Below are positions 1-11,474 of a DNA stretch of 64,000 nt, one piece after another (position 1 is the stretch's first letter; each line of letters starts with the position of its first letter). This stretch comes from Crambe crambe (taxonomy: Eukaryota > Porifera > Demospongiae > Poecilosclerida > Crambeidae), in assembly GCA_963924555.1 (NCBI GenBank), contig OZ004596.1, positions 1,674,001 through 1,738,000 on the forward strand, written 5' to 3'. The notes under the pieces were generated by a model. It saw only the letters and a program-made list of their open reading frames with translations, searched no databases and was not told the DNA's origin. Both the position numbers and the translations under genes were made by a program.

Positions 1-521
1 AATTCAAATATGTTCAAGTTGGTAGGTTACAGCGTAAACCTGTTCAATATTAGAGTTTGAAGTACTCTTGCATCCATACATAAAGATATTCTTTCTTCTG
101 GAATGTCCATGAATATCACAATAAACCTACAAATAAGAGCAATCTGATTGGTCAATAAGCTTAGTAGCCCTCGCTCTCAGGGCATAGGGCTACTGCCTGT
201 TGTTAACATTAAATTGACAGTGTTGTTTGGGAACAGTAGGTAGCCGCTATATGTTCTAAATTAGACACTTCAACTAACAGGATCTATGGCCTGTATATAG
301 TAGGGTTCTAAATGCTGTAGGTCTCAGTGTCGTCTAACTATCAGTTGCCAAATTACTAAAAAGCTCTGACTGACCTCAGGTTTTCTATTTGTGGCCACCA
401 GCCACTGAAGTAGTGCTTTGGTGGAGTAGATGGTGGGATGGAGGACTGGATCAGGTGATATCCACTGCCTGTTGAGATCTTCTCCAGAGAGAGAACATCT
501 GTGACTGGAAGAGGAGAGATT

Positions 522-563
<42 letters not shown>

Positions 564-3500
564 AACTATACAGATGGTACAGCCATAGCTCCTCTCTAGC
601 TAACTCGGTTAGTGCCTTCATGATATTTAGTAGCTACATGTGATGTTTCCACCACAAAATTGATAGAGGGGTAGTAACTACTAGCATGAACCATGCAGTT
701 ACTTGAGATAAGCCACAGTGGAAAATATGATTATAAGCTAATATTGGGGGGAGGGAGGGGAGGTGAGTAAACCTAAATAGCTGTGTGTGTTATGATTAGA
801 GGGGTGCATTCTACACTGACTTTGTATGTATACATGTACCTGCCATGAATGACTCCATCTGGATTCAACATTGGGATAATCTTGAACACAAACTTGTCTC
901 TGAGAGCCTGAGCATTGGGGTGATCACTGGTGAGGTAGTCGAGAACCCCCTTCATTATCCAGCTGGAATTGGACTCTCCAGGGTGCACTCTTGCTGATAA
1001 AACAATGTACTTCTTATCTTCTCTCATAAATTCAGAGCTTGATCCTTGATAAAAATTGTTAATTGTGTAATTGTGTTATGAAGGGGAAGTCCAGCATATG
1101 TATAGTCCCTATTACCTGTTGATGGAATATGTTCATTGACTTGACTAGTGATGGTTACAAGCGGACAGATGTTGCCACAGAGGGTAGTACAAAGAGCCTG
1201 TCTATGGTAGTATAAGTCCATAACCTTCACTCTTTCTTCTATCGCATGTAAGTGATACTAGAAAGAAGGTAGGCAAGTTCAAAGAAAGTTCAAACCAGGC
1301 CTGCACTAACCTGTAGCATTGAGAAGGTGTATGGATAGTGGTATGCGAAATAGCAGGTATCCAATGAATTTTCGAATACTACAGTGAATGTCATTGTGTA
1401 ATAAGTCTTTTTCTTCTTTGTAGCATTCTGATCAGATGACCCAGAAGTGAAGTTGAAATTATTGCTGTAATAGGAAATGTTGGTCCCAACTCTGAACCAG
1501 CCTCGGCGTTTCAAACGGAAGTCAGTGGTAGAGTACATCAGTGGCTGCATACCAAAATTGAACTGGCTGTTGGGCTTCTCACAGTTAACAATGTTGAAAC
1601 GATAGGGTATTCCTGATTCTGTTCTGGAGACTCTAAAGTAGAACCACTGGTGATGATGATTTGTATTGATGTCAGCATTCAGGAGAAGGTCATACTCGTA
1701 CTGACGGACCTAGAATGGGACAAAAATTTTGCAGATTTAAATTTTAAACTTTTTCCCCCTAATTATAGTAATCTTGGGCTCTAGTTTGAAATTCCAATCA
1801 TCTGATCAGGCAGGTATTTTATTTTCTATGATCTACACAAGGTCTTCGGGTTCCAAATCACATGAAATCTCCTATCATGATTATAGACATTTCACTTGCC
1901 TGTATTGCTTTTCTCAAGTTTCCTGACTCAAACCGAGATTCAAACTCAAGATGGTCACCTGCCACCTCCACATCTGCACACACCTCTAAAGTGCTGGAAG
2001 TAGACCTCAAGCTACCGAGTGACCCTTCCCCTTTTAAACGCGAGAAAGCACGTTCAGCTATTTCCTTCAAGTCCTGTAGAGTTCTCTGACTGAAGGCAGG
2101 AGGAATAGAAGCTGGTGGAAGAGTAGAGTCTTCTGGTTCCATTTTGGGAGCTGATAGCACATCAAGATCAAACACAGTTCTGTTGAGGAGAGCTTTTGAG
2201 TTGATGACACGTGATGTATCCAACAGATAGTGGTTCCTTTATAAATAAAAAAGCTAGATATGAAATAATCCCTACACATTGCTCCATCATAATAAACACT
2301 TTAAAAATTAGCTAACTATTTACCTGTCCATGCGTGGCGTCTTGATAAACATTGGCTCGGGAAAAGGGGAGGGGTAGTGCCCCAATATCTGAGGATCAGG
2401 TTCTCCTTTGAATGGAGTGGCACTTTTTACCTCTACAGAATGACCAGCTTCCAGACCTACACCTCTCAAATCTTCCTGACAACTTTCGCTCGCACTGGGC
2501 ACCATTACCACAGGAAATTTACTCATTTTGGCAGTGGGAGGAGTCCCTGTAATCTCCTCCCATGTATTAGCTGATTGTGAGTCTCGGTGAACGAATGAAA
2601 GCCTGTCGTGAACTTCTTCAAGTTCAGGAAAGTACTTCTTGTAAAGCAGCAAGTCTATTTTTATCTTTCTCTTCTCATCAAGAGGTGATGGATCGTTGCA
2701 CTCAATGTCAAAGTTGACAGGATGGCTGCTTGTCCCTTCGTATGGCTGCACACTCTGGTGATTTCTGTCATCGCGACTACAGGCACTTGAATCCTGGTCG
2801 TGCAAAGACTGAAATCTCTTCAATACTTCACCTCGAAGTTTCTGTATAATTAGACTCCTTTTTCTTTCTTCCGGTGGCTCAACTGCTGATATTGTCTCGT
2901 TCACACACCCTTCCCCCGTGTTGCAAGACTCTGTCAGAAGCAAGAGGTCAGATGTAGTTGTCTTTGCTGATGAAGACCCCGAGGTGCTGGTGGATTCCAC
3001 AAGTCTGTGGGGCAAGGGGAAAAGGGTGGGGTTTTCCAAACACAGAAGTGGGAGGGGTTTGGGGGGTAGGCACTTTCTCATCACCATGCAGGTCAGTGAT
3101 GTAATGCCACGCAACTCTCGGCTAGCTCCTGAGTGTTAAAGCAATAAGTGAAGTTGTTTTTTTTGTCTTGGCTATAAACATACCATCAGAATTCAGCTGG
3201 GCAGTGGTATACAGGACTCGAAGGCCATTGTTTTTGTGGAAGACTTGTAGGTTAGCATCTATATGAGACACGTTTCCTATGAATTGCAGCTATACAGTGG
3301 ACTAATCTGAATAGCTTGGGACTGACTGCATACAGTTTGAATAAAGCACTTTTTTATTTAATGTACCTCAAAAATCCTTAAAATGGCTATTTGGATTTGT
3401 GGGGGCTCAGATTAGTGAGCATGAATGACCTTACATGTAGTACTGGGAATCAAAACTGACCTACAGAAATGCAGGATTTGAGGCAATTCAGGGTCTTCCT

Positions 3501-4801
3501 TCGGAGGGGAATGTGTCGGTGGTGTGAGTCAACACGTTGCAAGTGTTCATGTAAAACTACCAGCTGCTTCACACAGTCCTGGGCAGCTGGACGGTTTGTA
3601 TTTGACCCTGAGGATAATTCACAAGGAGAGAGAGTGTGTAATGGCATAGATATGGCTCATATATCTATGGTAATAGCATGCATCATTTGCACATGATTAC
3701 ATACTTTGTTTGAGAAGAAGTGCCAGAACATTGATACAGTAACTATTAAATAAAGAAAGAAAGAATTGGTATTGCAGGTTTAGCATACTCCAGGGTTCAG
3801 GGTTCAGTATATCCTTTACTTACTTTGCAAATACCAAGTCCCTCTGGCTCACTTTAGTAAGGAGCTTAACAAGAATACTGAGACAGCCAAGTCTCCCTAA
3901 GGTTTCAGAATTCGATCCTGTAATATGAAATAATAATAATACACTAGGCAGGCTAGCTGGCTATGAGTGTTAGAGACATACTGAAATGGAAAATCTATCT
4001 GTCAGATCTTACCATTAATGGCCAGTGACTTTATCAGTGTCAGAACTACAGAAAGTTTATCCTTGTCTTCTTGATATCTCTTCAGCAATGCAGTGACTAT
4101 TTGCAAGATGCCACTTAGTCGAGCTTTTACGCTAAACTTCTTATCTGGTGTACGCACTCAGTAAGGTACAGATTCAGAAAGGTTGGGGGTTTTACCTTTA
4201 GTGGAGAGCTTGTTGAGGAGAGTGAGATGAGATAAGATAATTGGATCACTGTTCCAGGAGGAATGTGAGGTTTCTATCAGTGACAGCATTACTGCCGAAA
4301 CCGCACCCCCTCTTACCAACAGACCTGAGCATAGGACGTTATTAAAAGAGATAAACTCTCTAATTATTTTGGGGGCTAAGCCATCTCTTTTAAGAAGTGC
4401 CTTACCAACATACTTGTGACTTGCAAGAACTTCGAGAATGGCTAAAATATTCCCCACTGTATTGCTATCTTCAGCTATCTAATATCAAAAAAATGTATAC
4501 TTTTTCTCGTATATTAAGATTAGATACTAACCTTGAGAGTTCTGAATAAAATGGCCAGTCCATTTGATGATCTATGAACTAACACCTTTCGCTCAGAACC
4601 TTCTCAACACAATAATTATTGGATTATAATTACGATATGTTAGATCTTACTTTCACCAGCTGCCAAAGATAGTATTCTGGAAGTGTGGGTAATAAGAAGA
4701 GAGGAGTCATATCCAGAAAGGTCTGTGGCCTCACTTAAAGCTGACAGCTGCACTAAAACTGCAGCATTTGGATTCGGACACTTGCTATTGAATGGATACA
4801 T
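1..4801 (-). CDS. AGTPBP1: Cytosolic carboxypeptidase 1 (CCP1/Nna1), 3' end cut by window edge
   Basis: M14-family metallocarboxypeptidase that removes glutamates from tubulin tails and other proteins in the cytosol. About twelve exons can be traced. The likely ATG is at 4801, opening the first exon that resembles the family N-terminus. Exons from about 4700 to 3180 resemble the N-terminal armadillo-like region of vertebrate AGTPBP1. The large exon 3127-2320 is the low-complexity linker, ending in [12 protein letters not shown], like the vertebrate linker end. Exons at 2222-1895 and 1709-1312 form the N-domain ([28 protein letters not shown]). The catalytic part holds HPGES (zinc His and Glu, near 975), NPDGVIHG (near 860), [14 protein letters not shown] (near 480) and the third zinc ligand in [12 protein letters not shown] (near 110). 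The catalytic glutamate and the C-terminus lie beyond the left edge. The family is certain from the motifs. CCP1 is favoured over AGBL1 because of the long N-terminal part and linker. It is head-to-head with GTF2E1. Confidence 0.93.
532..562. repeat. Poly-G run (31 G) after a T run
   Basis: Twelve T (520-531) are followed by 31 uninterrupted G. The tract is in an AGTPBP1 intron, just upstream (in gene orientation) of the exon encoding [14 protein letters not shown]. Such runs can form quadruplex structures and are hard to assemble, so the exact length is uncertain. Confidence 0.9.
563..778 (-). repeat. Dispersed intronic repeat, copy A
   Basis: This segment of an AGTPBP1 intron, read on the minus strand, matches 9040-9240 on the plus strand over about 200 bp with small gaps. 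Shared landmarks include a poly-pyrimidine start, CATATTTTCCACTGT-like text, GCATGGTTCATG, TAGTTACTACCCCTCTA and GAAACATCACATGTA. No terminal inverted repeats or coding capacity were seen. It is probably a short non-autonomous mobile element, but the class is unknown. Confidence 0.75.
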
Positions 4802-5042
4802 GTATTCAAATCAGTTGAAAAACACTGTTTTAGGTTGCTAAAATGCACCTGGAAGCTCTTTTCTTTGCAGATTTCCTACTCATGATTGGATTGTTTGGAT
4901 GGTTGCTAACACCAAAATACTGCGACTCCTCCTAGAATCGCGAGGTATTCTAAATAAAGCACACCTTTTTCGAATTACTTTGAATGCAGGTCAAAGTTCA
5001 AAGTTCACCCATGCGACAGCTAGCTGGGTGTGTGAAGATACA
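4802..5042. promoter_or_regulatory. Shared divergent promoter region, AGTPBP1 / GTF2E1
   Basis: The two start codons face away from each other across 241 bp, so the segment must hold both 5' UTRs and promoters unless unseen leader exons exist. It contains two GTTGCTA motifs (4834-4840 and 4902-4908), which on the other strand read TAGCAAC, like an RFX half-site. This is a motif match only. The short reading frame at 4899-5123 runs through the segment and is taken as chance. Confidence 0.5.
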
Positions 5043-8000
5043 ATGACTGATGTCAAAGTATTGAGTAAGTTTGCCACATTTTTATTGGTTGATAAATTAT
5101 TATATTTCAGCCAGAGTACCTGATAGCTTAAAAAGACTTGTTCGTCTCACTGCAAGGGCTTTCTACCAGCCACTGCAAATAGTATGCCTGGATATTCTCA
5201 CAAAGTACCCATGGTGAATGACAGACTAGGAGCTGAATGTTTTTGTTTTACGGCTAGCTATGTGTCCGACTTGCAGTGTCACTGAAGTGGACTTGGTGGA
5301 AGTATTAAAGATGCAGGGCAGTCAAAAACAGGCATGTCAATTACGTCCAAAAGCTGTTATTGTTCTGTTCTTGGTGGTGCACCAGTGCAGGAACTTATTT
5401 CCTGATCCAAAGTGGTTTTACTTTGAACTATGGTGTAATATTTTCTATCTCCCTTATATAGCTCCGACAATCATTGAATATTCTGAAGAAGGACAAGCTG
5501 GTGACATGGTACGTAGGTAAGCATGGTTGTGTGAACGGGTATGTAGGTAAGTATGGCTGTGTGAACGGGTATGTAGGTAAGCATGGTTGTGTGAACGGGT
5601 ATGTAGGTAAGTATGGCTGTGTGAACGGGTACGTAGGTAAGCATGGTTGTGTGAACAGGTATGTAGGTAAGTTTGGCTGTGTGAACGATAGCTAGCTTCT
5701 CAATGAAGGACATTATACAGCCTCCTTTCCGTGTTCTGAACTCTGTGCTACTTCTCTTTGAGTGGAATTCCTCAATATGGACTTCCTGTAATTCATACAG
5801 TGTTTCCCCTGAGGGATGGTAACTACTGAGAAGTAGCCCTATAGTATCACTGTAATGAGATGAGCCCATAATATAAGCCTAGAGGGAACATCCCGGTACC
5901 CCTTTTTGGCATGTATCTCATATGCATAGCAGTTCATGCTGGACTCCTGATAGGGTATTACTCTATTAGTCCAATACTTCTAATCAGAACACTTTTAAGT
6001 GACTCCATTTAATGATGTCAAATGAACTCTGAACCTCCATGATGTGCTCTGTCTCTGAAGGTTGCAGAAGATGGAGAATCAAGGAGAAAAGGGAAACAGC
6101 ACCACAGAGAGGCCAAACAAGATGGTGGTTCACTATTACTACATCAACTATAAGCAGTTTGTCAACATAGTCAAGTACAAGTTAAGTCAAATGAGGATAA
6201 AACTGGAATCTGATAATAGAATGGTTAGTAACAAAGAGATTGAGGGGGCCGTGGAAAACCTCTGGAGGGCCTAACCTCTCTTCCCTTCCATGGCTATAAT
6301 TATTGTTGTTCTTGGTTTTTTTCTTTTTGGCACCTCACACAGACCCAAAACAGAACATCTTATATCTGCACATGCAACAAGACTTTCTCCGACCTTGATG
6401 TTGGAGAGCTCTTTGATCATAAAGAAGGAACACTAAGGTACACTAAACAGTTGCCACAAGGTGAAAATCTTGATCAACCTTTAAATAATCCCAGAGCTTT
6501 AGTTAAATAAAGTATACTGTATATATAGCTCCAAATTTTCGTGGTCTAGAATTTTCGTGATAATATAGTACACCATACAGTGTGAGTACTGTCTCCCAAT
6601 TTTCATGGTCTAAAATTTTTGTGTTTCCATGATATGTACAGTAGAGGATTCAACACAGCCATGAAGTCCTTAGCTACCATGAAGCTGTCATTATATGTGT
6701 GTGTTCTGTAGGTGTAGCTATTGCAACAATATTTTAAAGGAGGAGGAAAAACCTCAGGATGCTGTGGACTCCAGGATGCTCATATCACAGTGAGTGTTGC
6801 AATGACTCAGATGATGTCATGTGTAGGGTTCTGTCTTAAAGGGTAAGTGGAAGCTTGGCTCTTCGTATGCCTACATTACTGGGAAGAGAAGTCCTGTTAT
6901 GGTAGGGGGGAGCCTATTGAAATAATACAAATGCTACCCCCCTACCTAAAGTAGGCCCCATCCCAAACAGAATGTAACTGCTGTTTTCTCAGTGAGATTT
7001 CTTCTCATATTTCTTCCTAGTAATGTAGGAATACAAAACAACCCAAAAATTTTTCATTTCAATTACCCTTTAAGAATAGAACAGTATGCTCCCCTTAATT
7101 GTCAGATGACTGGACTTAGTGGACAGAGGCACAGATACCCCACCAAATCTGGACAATGACATGTTAGCATAATATTCCAGTTATAGACACAGAGACTGAG
7201 ACCTAATGGCCATGGGATGTAGCAGTTCTTAGTACTACACTCAGGCTGCTATAGCCCAGGGCTGGGCCATCCGCTTTTTGTGTCTTAGTGTGTCTACTAA
7301 TAATTCTCTAGTTCTGGGAGCTGCTTTTTTGCTTTTAGATACATAGAACGTCGATAGGTCTGTTGCATCAACTGAACAGATTTAATTAATCTCTTTAGAT
7401 TGAATGAATATGTGAAACCAATCACTGACCTTTTGAGAGAGACGGAGAGTCTGAATCTTGCTCCTGAACTCCTGGAACCTGAAGTTCAAAGTATTCAAAA
7501 GGTAATTTTTTTATTTATGGAGCCAACCTATCATTATTTGCAAGCAAACTGTGGTGGATGAATCTAACAACATTCAAGAGGAATCAGTGGGAGCTTTCGA
7601 AACCTTTTACTACCAAACCTTATTATGTAGTATCTGCAGACTAAAGGCATGGGGAGGAGGACTTCCACTTCAGGAAGGGATCAGACAAATTGGGCAAGCC
7701 GTTCTGTGTAAGAGTGTTTTTGTTTTTGTTTTTTCACACACAAATACTGTTGCAATTCTTCTTCTCCAGCACCGACCTCTATGGAGACAGTACAGCCATC
7801 AGTGTGAATATAGGGAATGGCAGTCAACTAACTTCCAAAGTGAGTCATGACTAGAATAGGGAGGAGATATAGTGAGCCATGCCCCATCACTAGAGAGTGG
7901 GGAGAAGAGGATGGTATAATTTAGAATGGGATCTAGAACTATGATTTGTCATGATTTAGTCTAAATTTAGTCTGACATCCAGTGCTCCATAATATTTTTG

Positions 8001-9408
8001 TTTGTTTGTTTTCCTTGGAATTTTGCTCAGCTACCAGTAAACCGAATATGACTCACTCTTCCACCCAAATAATTATGGTAGTTAGGACTCCCCCTACATT
8101 AGGGAGCTTGGCTAATCCTTCAGTATTTCCTCAATGTCCCACCACATAAATTGTCACAGTATCCATATCGTCTTACATGTACTCTGCTATGGAATTTTGA
8201 AGGGTTTATTTCCCCGTGATTATCTGTATGTCCTTTCACTATGTCACAGGCAGTGGCCAAGGAAGCACCAGAATGGCTAACGAAGAGCACTGTCCATCCT
8301 GCCAGTGATGCACCTCTTGTCAGGAGTGATGAGACAACTGTTGCTAGCGCTGAGCCCACTTACCCGAAATACCAACATGAAGGGGATGTCAGCAATACTG
8401 GTATGTGTATAGCTTCATAATGCTTTGGCCCATTTTATAACCGACTGGAAAAAAAGTTCACTGACAAATTTTATGTGGATTTGGTGATAAAAACAAACAA
8501 ACAAAAAAACAACAACAAGCAAACAAATAAATAAAGAAATGAAATTTTTAGTTCTAAAATCGAGGCTGAGATATATATCTGATTGTGCAGTAGTAATGTA
8601 GCCTTCCAAGATGAAGTAACTTTTAGCTATGCATTTCAATAGATCGTCAGATTCTGGAAGACCTGATGACTCATGAGATCAAGCAACCCAAGACTGCGCC
8701 CCTTGTGGGTATGCCTGGCTATTTACAAGAACAGGACGTCGTTGCCCAATACAGCAGCAGCAGCAGCAGCGGAGAGGAAGACATGGAAACAGGAGCTGTG
8801 GGTGGGGCCTCCTGGATTGGAACTGGAGGGGGTGGGTTCGATGATATAGAGGAGTTTGATGAGGAGAGTAGTGAAGAGGAAGGCTATACTGTCAGGGTGA
8901 GTGAGTGTGTGGGATAGAGTGGGACTTCCATAACTAATCATGCTCAAAGCATTATGGAGAGAGTTATTGCTGTATTGTCTAGATGAATGTTCAGCTAATT
9001 TAAAACCTTTCTACTAATATTTTCTCCTAAATAGGGGTACCAGGTTTGCTCACTTCCCCTCCCTCCCCCCATTAACTTATAATTATATTTTCCACTGTAG
9101 TAACTGCATGGTTCATGCAGTTACTACTCCTAGTAGTTACTACCCCTCTAGTGGAAACATCACATGTATGTACTGTATGGGCTTAAAGGCACTAACCTAG
9201 TTAGCTGGAGAGGATTAGTATAGCTATGGCTGTATCATATAATTCTAAAAGGAGAAGTCTTCAATGAGAATGCCACATGATGCAGGTGGGGGATAGAGTG
9301 GTTCCTGTGAATGAAGTGACTAGTCAAATGGTAGCACAAATGACGAGAGAAGAGAAAGACAGATACACTGCAGTCTGCCAAAAGGCCTACTCACAGGATT
9401 ACATCTAG
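5043..9408 (+). CDS. GTF2E1: Transcription initiation factor IIE subunit alpha
   Basis: The large subunit of TFIIE, which in the nucleus joins the RNA polymerase II pre-initiation complex and recruits and regulates TFIIH. Thirteen exons fit in phase from MTDVKVL at 5043 to the stop at 9406-9408. The winged-helix part is encoded at 5111-6228 (VPDSLKRLVRLTARAFY; LNILKKDKLVTW; YYYINYKQFVNIVKYKL). The zinc ribbon is at 6343-6790, with the second pair seen as RCSYCNN. A central segment has WASRSVTDLY (7639-7842). An acidic, Ser-rich region lies at 8641-8896, and the conserved C-terminal motif SQMVAQMTREEKDRYTA is in the last exon (from 9286). Oddities: the first zinc pair reads CTC, not CxxC; the intron after 5331 appears to start with GC; and a 30-bp minisatellite begins exactly at the donor at 5509. 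Overall length and domain order match the animal family. Confidence 0.93.
5509..5688 (+). repeat. 30-bp minisatellite, six units, starting at a splice donor
   Basis: Six head-to-tail 30-bp units (5509, 5539, 5569, 5599, 5629, 5659), each beginning GTAYGTAGGTAAG and ending GTGTGAACGG or near it. The first unit starts exactly at the intron GT that follows the exon encoding KKDKLVTW of TFIIE alpha. The unit length is a multiple of three and the frame stays open through all six. Confidence 0.9.
9040..9240 (+). repeat. Dispersed intronic repeat, copy B
   Basis: Second copy of the repeat at 563-778, in the last intron of GTF2E1 and in the opposite orientation. It contains a perfect 14-bp hairpin (arms 9097-9110 and 9114-9127, loop GTT), followed by a further partial copy of the arm. 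In copy A the same place is only partly palindromic. Confidence 0.75.
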
Positions 9409-9788
9409 AGATCATTCAGTAATCTACCCTACATGTATAATATATTTCACTGTTTTTAATATCTATACACTGTATGTATCTCAGTATGGCTGGCCATCAA
9501 ATGCATCATGCAGCTCTATAGGTATAGCAACTACTAAAATCCTGCAAGCTCAGTATGAGGCTATTATATAGGCACGTATGGACCTATGTTTTCAAGGCCT
9601 CTAAACCTCCCATTGATAATATCATATTCAACCCTGTGGTTGTTATAGAGATTCATTATGATTATAGCTAAATAAGCCGTTAGAATTGCAAACACTTTGT
9701 GTTGACTTAATCAAATATAAAGTAAACAACATGATACGACAATCTGGCAAGCATTATAGCTACTACTTATAATCAGTACACACCAAAG
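9409..9788. other. Intergenic, GTF2E1 to VWA gene
   Basis: About 380 bp of AT-rich sequence. It must contain the GTF2E1 3' UTR and the promoter of the next gene. No further gene, repeat or clear motif is seen. Confidence 0.6.
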
Positions 9789-11474
9789 ATGAGTTCGTTG
9801 GTTCTTCTTGTCATAGCTTTCAGTATCAGCTTCGTATCAGCACAGAACATCACTCATACTATTCTTCAAAGTAAAGAGACCTTCGTAGAACGTCTAGCAA
9901 ATGCCACTGCTTCAGCATTCAGTAACCGTTGCAATGTCCAGTGTCCTCCCTGTGTGTTTTCAGCATGCAGTTCTCCCAAATCAACCAGGAGCACTTGTAC
10001 TCCTCTGTATGGAATGACTGAGGTTCAAAAGAAGGACTGCACTTATCAGTGCTCTTCACGCAGACTAGACTACTCTGTCAGTAACATCCTCACTGCCAAT
10101 GGAAATGAATTCCAAGAAATTGCTCACGAAAGGTGCTGGACTAGCGAAATAGATAGAGTGTTTCTAATGAACCAACAGGAAGATCGAAGTAGTGGGAATA
10201 ACCTTCGCTGGCAGTACTTCGCAACAACCAACGGTCTGACTCGATTGTATCCATCTCATACTCTTCAAGTTTGTCACGTCCTTAACCCTCTCATTCGGCC
10301 TTGGTATGTGGCTGCTACCAGTGGTCCTAAGAACGTGATTCTCATCTTTGACGTAAGTGCCTCCATGTTGAATAATGGCCGCCTTGACTTGGCCCAGGAA
10401 GCTGCTACCACTGTAGTAGAGACCATGACTAATGTCGATTATGCTACAGTTGTCCTTTTCAGCGACACTGCCGAGCAGCTGCTTGTGCCACGCCAAAGAT
10501 CAGGAACTCTCCTACGAGCAAGTTCTGTGAACATCACTTTGCTTAGTGAAGCAGTGAGAGGAATAACAGCCAACCCCACTGGTGGGACTAATTTTGAAGC
10601 AGCTCTTCAAATGGCATTTGATATTCTTGATTTGAATGTGAATGGATCAAATTCTGCTAATTGTCACACGGCCATCTTATTCCTAACGGACGGCTACCCT
10701 AATAAGGGGAGCACATCACAAGATGCTCTGATTGAGCTGGTGAGGGAGCGTAATGTTGACCATAATGCTATCATCTTCACTTACACCTTTGGGAGCAATT
10801 CGGGTGCTGCATTAGCTAGAGGGATTGCCTGTGAGACGAGTGGCGTGTACACACAGATTAGTGATGGAGGACCACTAAGAGAACAGTTGAGTCTTTATTA
10901 CGACTACTTTGCATCGCTGAGACAGACTGACAACGTTAGAGTGGCTTGGGTGGAACCATATGAGGATGCCGTTGGTGCAGGATTGCTTGTGACAGCTTCC
11001 AAGGCCATATACAACACAATGGTGTTTCCGGCCAGGCTAATAGGAGTGGTTGGTGTTGATATTTTGGTCCGTGACATACAACAGGCGTTTGAGGAGAGCG
11101 GAATGGATCACGAAGCGGTTATCAATTTCTTGGCTTCACAGAACACCTGTCCTACCATTCGAAGATTCAATGAAAGTATTCTGGATATTATACGGGTGCA
11201 AGGAGGGGGTGTTCCCTGTGGAGTCCACGAGAGTAATAGTGGCTCGATCATCCTTTCCAATGAATGCAGCATACAAGGTGTAGATTATTGTGAGTTTGGT
11301 TACAGGCGTTATGAAAGTGATCCAGACCTGTACAGAGAAGAGAGTTGCTGTTTTAACGAAAGTGAATACATTGAGTTATCACATTGCAGGAATAGAGCTG
11401 ATGGCTTGGATGTTTCTCATGCTATTTTATTCTTCTGTCTTGTTACTATGTACATGTGGGTAATCTCACTGTAG
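9789..11474 (+). CDS. Secreted or membrane-anchored VWA-domain protein, alpha2-delta-like
   Basis: A 561-residue protein in one exon. An N-terminal signal peptide (about residues 1-18, hydrophobic, ending VSAQ) is followed by a Cys-rich stretch. RPWYVAATSGPKNVILIFDV leads into a von Willebrand factor A domain from about residue 180. Its metal site is visible as DVSAS, with a later GGTNF (threonine) and FLTDGYP (aspartate), so the MIDAS looks complete. The RPWY-VWA junction is typical of voltage-gated calcium channel alpha2-delta and CACHD1 proteins, which also carry a Cache domain. The region after the VWA domain (about 380-450) could be a reduced Cache domain. The C-terminus is hydrophobic (about 540-561) and may be a GPI signal or membrane anchor. 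It is about half the length of a full alpha2-delta and has no introns, unlike its neighbours, so it may be retrocopied. Partner unknown. Confidence 0.8.
   Translation: MSSLVLLVIAFSISFVSAQNITHTILQSKETFVERLANATASAFSNRCNVQCPPCVFSACSSPKSTRSTCTPLYGMTEVQKKDCTYQCSSRRLDYSVSNILTANGNEFQEIAHERCWTSEIDRVFLMNQQEDRSSGNNLRWQYFATTNGLTRLYPSHTLQVCHVLNPLIRPWYVAATSGPKNVILIFDVSASMLNNGRLDLAQEAATTVVETMTNVDYATVVLFSDTAEQLLVPRQRSGTLLRASSVNITLLSEAVRGITANPTGGTNFEAALQMAFDILDLNVNGSNSANCHTAILFLTDGYPNKGSTSQDALIELVRERNVDHNAIIFTYTFGSNSGAALARGIACETSGVYTQISDGGPLREQLSLYYDYFASLRQTDNVRVAWVEPYEDAVGAGLLVTASKAIYNTMVFPARLIGVVGVDILVRDIQQAFEESGMDHEAVINFLASQNTCPTIRRFNESILDIIRVQGGGVPCGVHESNSGSIILSNECSIQGVDYCEFGYRRYESDPDLYREESCCFNESEYIELSHCRNRADGLDVSHAILFFCLVTMYMWVISL

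Noticed and set aside
3294-3418. Possible MITE with TACAGTGGACTAATCTGA and TCAGATTAGTGAG ends
   Set aside because: Only about 11 bp of inverted similarity and no clear target site; too weak to list.
5471-5869. Minus-strand frame of 132 residues with repeats, and the repeat array as a CRISPR-like array
   Set aside because: Antisense of the 30-bp minisatellite in TFIIE alpha. The units are contiguous with no unique spacers, and the genome is eukaryotic.
10164-10496. Minus-strand frame of 110 residues inside the VWA gene
   Set aside because: Lies entirely within a well-supported coding exon on the other strand, with no family likeness.
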